Source: QANA01 sp963665505
GTDB lineage: Bacteria; Bacillota; Clostridia; Christensenellales; Christensenellaceae
DNA: 64,000 bases
Reading direction: 5' to 3'
Assembly (NCBI GenBank): GCA_963665505.1
Contig: OY762275.1
Coordinates: 372,001 to 436,000, forward strand
Made by a program: the position numbers and the translations under genes. The notes under the pieces were generated by a model. That model made no database searches and was not told the DNA's origin. It was given only the letters and a program-made list of their open reading frames with translations. Of the stretch, positions 59,682 through 64,000 are shown piece by piece (the first letter of the stretch is position 1; every line of letters starts with the position of its first letter).

Positions 59682-61919
59682 GTGTATACCATGCTGACCG
59701 GGACGAGTATGGCTTCGGGCGGGACGACGGTTTCCAGCAGTTATACGTATACCGATGACCGTTTGACGGAAGTATCTCATAATTCTCCCAACAGCGGGTC
59801 GGTAGACTATACCTTCTCATACAACACGCTGGGGTGGAACACCGGTACGAGCGTCGGGGCACAATCCTTGATTACCAGGAGCCTGGAGGAGAATACCGGG
59901 CGGCTCAACAGCGTTACTTATGGAAACGGGCAGACGCTGAGCTATACGTATGATGCGTATGACCGGGTGATAAAGGTATCGCAGGGAGCAACCGATCTGT
60001 ATGCATATGAATATGACAACAGCGGAAACGTCGGATACGTGAAGGATTATCTGCAGAATGCGGAATACCGGTACGAATATGACAGCCTGAACAGACTGGG
60101 CATGATTACGAAGAAAGACAGTGCGGGAACATGTACGACCACGTATTCCTACAATAATGTAGACAGCGTTTCCTCTTTTAAGGAAAAGATCTACGGAACA
60201 GACTACGAGACTGCGTATACATACGATGATGACGGTAAAGCGGATACAAGCGCGTTCGGTACCTACAGTATTGATAATGCATACAATGCAACGCTGGGGA
60301 CGCTCACCGGTACTTCCATTAAAAACGGTGCGAACACGATTTACAGCACAAGCATTGGGTATGAGGCCGGGGATGGGAGCACCTCGGTAAATTCCGGTAG
60401 GGTATCATCCATTACAAACGGGGCGGAGACGCTGAGTTATACATATGACGACCGTGGCTATATTACCCGTATTCAAAAAGATGCCAACAATTATTCGGAA
60501 TACCGCTATGACGCATTTGGCCAACTGATACGTGAGAACTATAAGTGGGGAGGCACAAGCTACACGGTATTGTACACGTATGATGTCGGCGGGAACATTC
60601 TATCCAAAGGGCAGTATGCATTTGTGGCGGGCGACGGTGCGGTAGGTGCTGCAATTGATACGGTTGCATACACATACGACGCAACGTGGAAAGATAAGCT
60701 TGCCTCATATGACGGGGTCGGGATCACGTATGACAATATAGGCAACCCGACGGACGACGGCACATGGGAATATACATGGACGCAGGGCAGAAAACTGCAG
60801 CAAATGACGGACGGTGCCACAACGGCCAGCTTCAAGTATAACGATGACGGGATCCGCACCGAAAAGACAGTAAACGGGACGACCATCAAATATAATGTGG
60901 TTGGCGGGAATGTGACCTGGGAAAAGACCGGCGCGAGCAACCCCATTTATTTCCTCTATGATGCGAGCGGCAGCCTTTGGGGCCTCAAGTACACGGACGG
61001 GAACCTGTATTTCTATGTATACAATGCCCAGGGAGATATCATAAAAATTGTTAACAGCAGCGGCACTGTTGTGGTAGAATATGGGTATGACGCATGGGGC
61101 AACCTGCTGTTCACATCGGGCAGTATGGCCGGCACGCTCGGGGCGGATAACCCGTTCAGATACCGCGGTTACTACTATGACGATGAGACGGAACTTTACT
61201 ACCTGAGCAGCCGGTATTATAGTCCGGAATGGGGCCGGTTTATCAATGCGGACGGTGTGATTTCAGGTATAGGCGCTATTCAGGGGTATAACTTATTTAC
61301 GTATTGCTTTAATAATCCAATCAATATGGCAGATGAGGAAGGACAATGGCCGTCGTGGGCAACCAAGATATTAATTGGTGTTGGAGCAATTGTTCTGGGG
61401 GCCGCGATTACAGTAGCTACTGGCGGCGCTGGAGCTGCTTTTATTCCAGCATTAGTTGCTGGAACTCAAGCGGCGTTAACAAGTGCGGCAATTGGCGCTG
61501 TTGTGGGTGCTGGTGCGAGCGCAGTTTCCCACAGAGTATCTACCGGAAGTTGGAAAGGATCGGGGGAAGCAGCTTTAAACGGAGCTGTTAATGGTGCAGT
61601 AGATGGATTTATGACCGGTGGAATTATGGCTGGTGCATCGCAAGCTTTAAGTGGAGGATTTAAAGTTGCAGCAAATTTGGGAGCAAAGACTGGAAGAAAC
61701 GGCGGCATTAACTTAGCTAAGAATGTTAAAGTATTGTCTCCCAATCATGTAAAGTTTCATGAAGCTGGAGGAACACTGCTAAAGATAGGGACAAAAGCCT
61801 CCAATATTAGAATTGATGTTGGTGTTAAAAGTTTGTTTCATATGAATGTTCAGTTTGGCACAAACATCCACATCCCCATAGGGATTCTTGGTTCGGGGCT
61901 GTATGGGGGGCTAAGATGA
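59682..61919 (+). CDS. Rhs-repeat protein with C-terminal toxin tip, 5'-truncated
   Basis: A 745-residue Rhs/YD-repeat protein. YD repeats (such as YTYDAYDRVIKV, YEYDSLNRLGMI, YTYDDRGYITRI) run from residue 20 to about 440. The Rhs core follows (FRYRGYYYDDETELYYLSSRYYSPEWGRFINAD, in two pieces) and ends near residue 550 at NNPINMADEEG. The unique tip (about 555-745) has a Gly/Ala-rich hydrophobic stretch and a C-terminal domain (VKFHEAGGTLLKIG, NIHIPIGILGSGLYGG) I do not recognise. The GTG at 59682 has no ribosome site, and no signal or encapsulating N-terminal part exists, so the 5' end is lost. Confidence 0.85.
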   Translation: MYTMLTGTSMASGGTTVSSSYTYTDDRLTEVSHNSPNSGSVDYTFSYNTLGWNTGTSVGAQSLITRSLEENTGRLNSVTYGNGQTLSYTYDAYDRVIKVSQGATDLYAYEYDNSGNVGYVKDYLQNAEYRYEYDSLNRLGMITKKDSAGTCTTTYSYNNVDSVSSFKEKIYGTDYETAYTYDDDGKADTSAFGTYSIDNAYNATLGTLTGTSIKNGANTIYSTSIGYEAGDGSTSVNSGRVSSITNGAETLSYTYDDRGYITRIQKDANNYSEYRYDAFGQLIRENYKWGGTSYTVLYTYDVGGNILSKGQYAFVAGDGAVGAAIDTVAYTYDATWKDKLASYDGVGITYDNIGNPTDDGTWEYTWTQGRKLQQMTDGATTASFKYNDDGIRTEKTVNGTTIKYNVVGGNVTWEKTGASNPIYFLYDASGSLWGLKYTDGNLYFYVYNAQGDIIKIVNSSGTVVVEYGYDAWGNLLFTSGSMAGTLGADNPFRYRGYYYDDETELYYLSSRYYSPEWGRFINADGVISGIGAIQGYNLFTYCFNNPINMADEEGQWPSWATKILIGVGAIVLGAAITVATGGAGAAFIPALVAGTQAALTSAAIGAVVGAGASAVSHRVSTGSWKGSGEAALNGAVNGAVDGFMTGGIMAGASQALSGGFKVAANLGAKTGRNGGINLAKNVKVLSPNHVKFHEAGGTLLKIGTKASNIRIDVGVKSLFHMNVQFGTNIHIPIGILGSGLYGGLR
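60968..61191 (+). repeat. Rhs core direct repeat, copy 1
   Basis: This 224-bp stretch within the Rhs core recurs at 63081-63304 with two synonymous differences only. It encodes the conserved segment GSLWGLKYTDGNLYFYVYN to DNPFRYRGYYYDDET. Confidence 0.97.
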
Positions 61920-62428
61920 TGAAGATAAAAGTAGAAAAGTATGTATATCCAAAAACGGCCGGTATCTTCATTCATAGAATGAATTGTACCCCAGAGAACA
62001 TCTCGAAGCTGATAGATGTTTTTGAGTTTAAAAATAACATTGAAATTGTTGCAGACATGGGATTTGCAGATGAAGAAAGTTTTCCGTTTGAAAAAATTGA
62101 AAGTTTTAAATTGAAGCATAACGCTTCTTTTGGAAAAAACAAGTATTCTAATGGTTTTTTTAGATTGATAGCTTTATCAAACGAATGTCAGAACTTCCTG
62201 AAGGACTCTTTCACTTTTGATATTGAGTATATAGCTATTTACAGTGCCAAAGACGAAAGTTTATTGGGGCAAAACTTATCTTATGATATGTGCAGAAGTT
62301 TGATAAAGCAAAAGAGATTGGATGTATTTATGGTGATAACACTGGACGAATCTAGAGTTGTGATTACACTTAGCAAAGAAACTTACAATGCAAAACAGAT
62401 AGCAGCAAAAATCAAAGCGTTATTTTAA
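61916..62428 (+). CDS. Presumptive Rhs immunity protein
   Basis: A 170-residue soluble protein (MMKIKVEKYVYPKTAGIFIHRM...) with no match I recognise. Its ATG overlaps the TGA of the Rhs gene by 4 bases and is preceded by a GGGGGG run within the toxin end. A small gene tied to the 3' end of an Rhs tip is the usual layout of the cognate immunity gene. It is more AT-rich than the Rhs core, as tip and immunity genes usually are. Confidence 0.7.
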   Translation: MMKIKVEKYVYPKTAGIFIHRMNCTPENISKLIDVFEFKNNIEIVADMGFADEESFPFEKIESFKLKHNASFGKNKYSNGFFRLIALSNECQNFLKDSFTFDIEYIAIYSAKDESLLGQNLSYDMCRSLIKQKRLDVFMVITLDESRVVITLSKETYNAKQIAAKIKALF

Positions 62429-62460
62429 CCTGAATTGCAACGATAAGGATTTGTCGAAAA

Positions 62461-62500
62461 GGAACCCGCATTAACTTTTACAGTAGTACGGGTTCCCTTA
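62461..62500 (+). terminator. Possible terminator after the immunity gene
   Basis: 8-bp stem GGAACCCG (62461-62468) with CGGGTTCC (62489-62496), 20-nt loop, then CTTAATAAAAAA. Weak because the T-tract is missing. Confidence 0.4.
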
Positions 62501-62513
62501 ATAAAAAATCCAC

Positions 62514-62723
62514 GTCTTAACAAGCAATGAATTTATACTCCTGTAGGAGTAAAATTCGCTTGTTCGGGGAAAGCCCCGAATGTCCCTTTCCTTCGTTTCA
62601 ATTGTCCTGTACAAAAGCGTGCTTTTTTTGCAACAGCATGCATCTATTGAAAGGGTGTCAGGGAATTTTCCCTGACAAGCGAATTTGTAGGTCTATATCC
62701 ACAAATTCATTGCTTGTTAAGAC
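62514..62723. repeat. Nested multi-arm palindromic element
   Basis: A 210-nt element bounded by a perfect 21-bp inverted repeat (62514-62534 and 62703-62723). Inside lie a second perfect 12-bp pair (62552-62563 with 62675-62686), a 5-bp hairpin (62537-62550), a 7-bp hairpin TTCGGGG/CCCCGAA (62563-62580), a 9-bp hairpin (62657-62676) and a 7-bp alternative pair (TTTCAAT 62596-62602 or CCCTTTC 62584-62590 with 62646-62655). As RNA it would form a multi-branched structure. No protein-coding pattern. Confidence 0.8.
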
Positions 62724-62839
62724 AACGCATTTTCTAATCAGAAGCTATTCCGCAAATATATATCTGTACCTTGAAAAGCTATCTCTGTGGAATCCACAGA
62801 AAAATATTTGTATCAGTATTGCAAAACCACCCTGCCAAA

Positions 62840-62957
62840 CCGCCCTCCTTTTCACGTTGAGTAGAGGAAGTTGACGTCTTAATATTTTTGAGCAAAACAC
62901 CCCCTCAAAAACCACGATTCAGTGCGTTAGATGAAGGGCTTTTAAAAAGGAGGGCGG
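62840..62957 (+). promoter_or_regulatory. Long-range inverted repeat covering a ribosome site
   Basis: CCGCCCTCCTTTT (62840-62852) is the perfect complement of AAAAGGAGGGCGG (62945-62957), which contains the strong ribosome site AAGGAGGG of the small ORF at 62962. A transcript starting upstream would hide that site in a 13-bp stem. Confidence 0.55.
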
Positions 62958-62961
62958 CAGA

Positions 62962-63069
62962 GTGGAAAGAGATACCATCATTCGTATATACGTATTCATT
63001 ACAAAGCTAAAAAGAATTGTCGGCAAAATGGACAGCGCCACCTTTAAAGGTGGCGCTGTTTCTTTCTGA
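62962..63069 (+). CDS. Small ORF with strong ribosome site
   Basis: A 35-codon ORF from GTG 62962 (MERDTIIRIYVFITKLKRIVG...) with AAGGAGGG 7 bases before it. The product has a short hydrophobic-basic N-terminal half. Its last codons lie in a terminator-like palindrome, and its stop TGA is in the same frame as the following Rhs copy, so it could also be a chance frame of the recombined junction. No similarity recognised. Confidence 0.4.
   Translation: MERDTIIRIYVFITKLKRIVGKMDSATFKGGAVSF
63032..63066 (+). terminator. Intrinsic terminator overlapping the small ORF
   Basis: A perfect 28-base palindrome (63032-63059, arms begin ACAGCGCCACC), closing on a short central loop, followed by TTTCTTTCT. 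It overlaps the last codons of the small ORF. Confidence 0.75.
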
Positions 63070-63080
63070 TCTTCTGTTGC

Positions 63081-63304
63081 CGGCAGCCTTTGGGGCCTCA
63101 AGTACACGGACGGGAACCTGTATTTCTATGTATACAATGCCCAGGGAGATATCATAAAAATTGTTAACAGCAGCGGCACTGTTGTGGTAGAATATGGGTA
63201 TGACGCATGGGGCAACCTGCTGTTCACATCGGGCAGTATGGCCGGCACGCTCGGGGCGGATAACCCGTTCAGATACCGTGGTTACTATTATGACGATGAG
63301 ACGG
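63081..63304 (+). repeat. Rhs core direct repeat, copy 2
   Basis: Second copy of 60968-61191, offset 2113 bases, differing at two positions (C to T in the codon for R of RYRG and C to T in the codon for a Y of YYYDD). It marks the junction of the displaced Rhs tip. Confidence 0.97.
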
Positions 63305-63879
63305 GCTTTTATTCGTTACAATCTCGCTATTATGATCCGGAAATCGGTAGATTCATAAATGCGGATGATGAAATCAGCACAAGATTACTTGGATATAATT
63401 TGTTCTCATATTGTCTCAATAATCCGGTCAACTATATTGATTATAATGGCCATGATGCAGAACTGATTTTTGAAGAATGGGCTGCTGAGGCATGGAGCTT
63501 AACGTTACTTGATGGTCCACTACCAATTGGTGATATTATATATGGTGTCGGATTGTTAGTATTGGGTATTATTGTAGTTTGTACTGTTTCTGATGTAGAA
63601 AAAAGAAAGCACAAAAAGAAATCGGAAAGCTTGCCAACTACGGGTGAACCAAACTCGTCATCGGACTTACATGACGATGAGGGTTTGAAACAGAGAAGAT
63701 ATTATGGACCAGACGGTAAAGCTGAACGAGATATCGATTATAGGCATAGTGGAGAAAAACATAAATTTCCGCATCAGCACAAATGGGATTGGAGTAAAGT
63801 GAAGCCACGTCAAGGGGAAACTCCGATTTTGAGCTTAATTACAAGAAAGGAGGTATACGTGCATGGATTTGGAGGGTAA
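63184..63879 (+). CDS. Displaced (orphan) Rhs tip
   Basis: The frame is open from the TGA at 63067 to 63879 and encodes the Rhs core end followed by a tip different from the first: a hydrophobic helix (DIIYGVGLLVLGIIVVCTV), a charged linker and a C-terminal segment ERDIDYRHSGEKHKFPHQHKWDW that recurs at the ends of clostridial Rhs proteins. There is no ribosome site; the first possible start is the GTG at 63184. Probably silent unless recombined onto a full Rhs gene through the shared 224 bp. Confidence 0.75.
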   Translation: MVEYGYDAWGNLLFTSGSMAGTLGADNPFRYRGYYYDDETGFYSLQSRYYDPEIGRFINADDEISTRLLGYNLFSYCLNNPVNYIDYNGHDAELIFEEWAAEAWSLTLLDGPLPIGDIIYGVGLLVLGIIVVCTVSDVEKRKHKKKSESLPTTGEPNSSSDLHDDEGLKQRRYYGPDGKAERDIDYRHSGEKHKFPHQHKWDWSKVKPRQGETPILSLITRKEVYVHGFGG

Positions 63880-63988
63880 AGCTGAACGAGATATAGGATT
63901 ATAGGCATAGTGGAAAACATGAATTTCCGCGTGAGCACAAATGGGATTGGAATAAAAAGAAGCCATGTCAAAAATAAACTCCGTTTCG
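63715..63988 (+). repeat. Degenerate tandem copy of the tip end
   Basis: The segment starting GGTAAAGCTGAACGAGATAT at 63715 (to about 63837) recurs at 63875 (to about 63988) in diverged, frameshifted form, so that the second copy would read RHSGKHEFPREHKWDWNKKK after the shift. Evidence of a third tip cassette reduced to its last codons. AAGGAGG at 63847-63853 lies between the copies, as would fit a lost immunity-gene start. Confidence 0.75.
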
Positions 63989-64000
63989 ATTTTAATTAAA

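Noticed and set aside
62527..62874. 115-codon ORF across the palindromic element
   Set aside because: It reads through the terminal repeats and hairpins and has no ribosome site; composition follows the palindromes.
1..64000. CRISPR arrays, tRNA or rRNA genes, insertion sequences
   Set aside because: No regularly spaced repeats, no tRNA-like cloverleaf with CCA end and no transposase frame were noticed by reading; a dedicated scan could not be run.

Overview
The window reads as a chromosomal segment of a low-to-middle GC, endospore-forming Bacillota, most likely Clostridia. The evidence is a long S10-spc-alpha ribosomal protein operon in Firmicutes order, ecfA1-ecfA2-ecfT-truA-rplM-rpsI directly after it, an S14 of the zinc type, spo0A with 0A boxes, a Veg-family gene, a LysM protein of the SafA/SpoVID kind and a CotF-like coat protein. 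TTG and GTG starts are frequent. A Christensenellales-like lineage would fit, but that is a guess from gene order and style.

Region 1 (1-20.4 kb) is core genome, all on the + strand. The last codons of tuf are followed by a hairpin and a sigma-A promoter. About 30 translation and secretion genes follow (rpsJ to rplQ, with secY, adk, map, a KOW protein, infA and rpoA), then the energising module of an ECF vitamin transporter, truA, and rplM-rpsI behind their own promoter and an L13-type leader.

Region 2 (20.4-33.1 kb) is core to semi-core: a lipoprotein, a thioredoxin-reductase-like enzyme, glmM-glmS with no room for a glmS ribozyme, an unrecognised two-domain protein, then on the - strand veg and spo0A. 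A group of DnaA-box-like sequences overlaps the veg promoter. A Gld-like ABC system follows whose ATPase has lost several catalytic motifs, then a DUF3794-LysM protein on +.

Region 3 (33.1-59.6 kb) is a patchwork of accessory genes on both strands: a 2-hydroxyacid dehydrogenase, EamA and MFS transporters, HIT, GrpB, peptidase E, several GNATs, an esterase, an aldo/keto reductase, a terpene-cyclase-fold protein, a pyridoxamine-oxidase-like protein, gluconokinase with 6-phosphogluconate dehydrogenase, and a divergent PurA facing a LysR regulator. Decay is plain here: a frameshifted methyltransferase, a flavodoxin with an internal amber codon, a shattered creatininase and an AraC remnant. One gene, an acetyltransferase fused to an APH-type kinase, sits behind a roughly 270-nt leader with a sigma-A promoter, an 8-codon ORF and an intrinsic terminator, which is the layout of an antibiotic-inducible attenuator.

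Region 4 (59.6-64 kb) is an Rhs polymorphic-toxin locus: a 5'-truncated Rhs core with a unique C-terminal tip, an overlapping presumptive immunity gene, a 210-nt nested palindromic element, a small ORF whose ribosome site lies in a long inverted repeat, and a displaced second Rhs tip preceded by a 224-bp near-exact copy of the Rhs core, followed by scraps of a third tip. The toxin-immunity pair plus the structured spacer is the most promising candidate for something undescribed.
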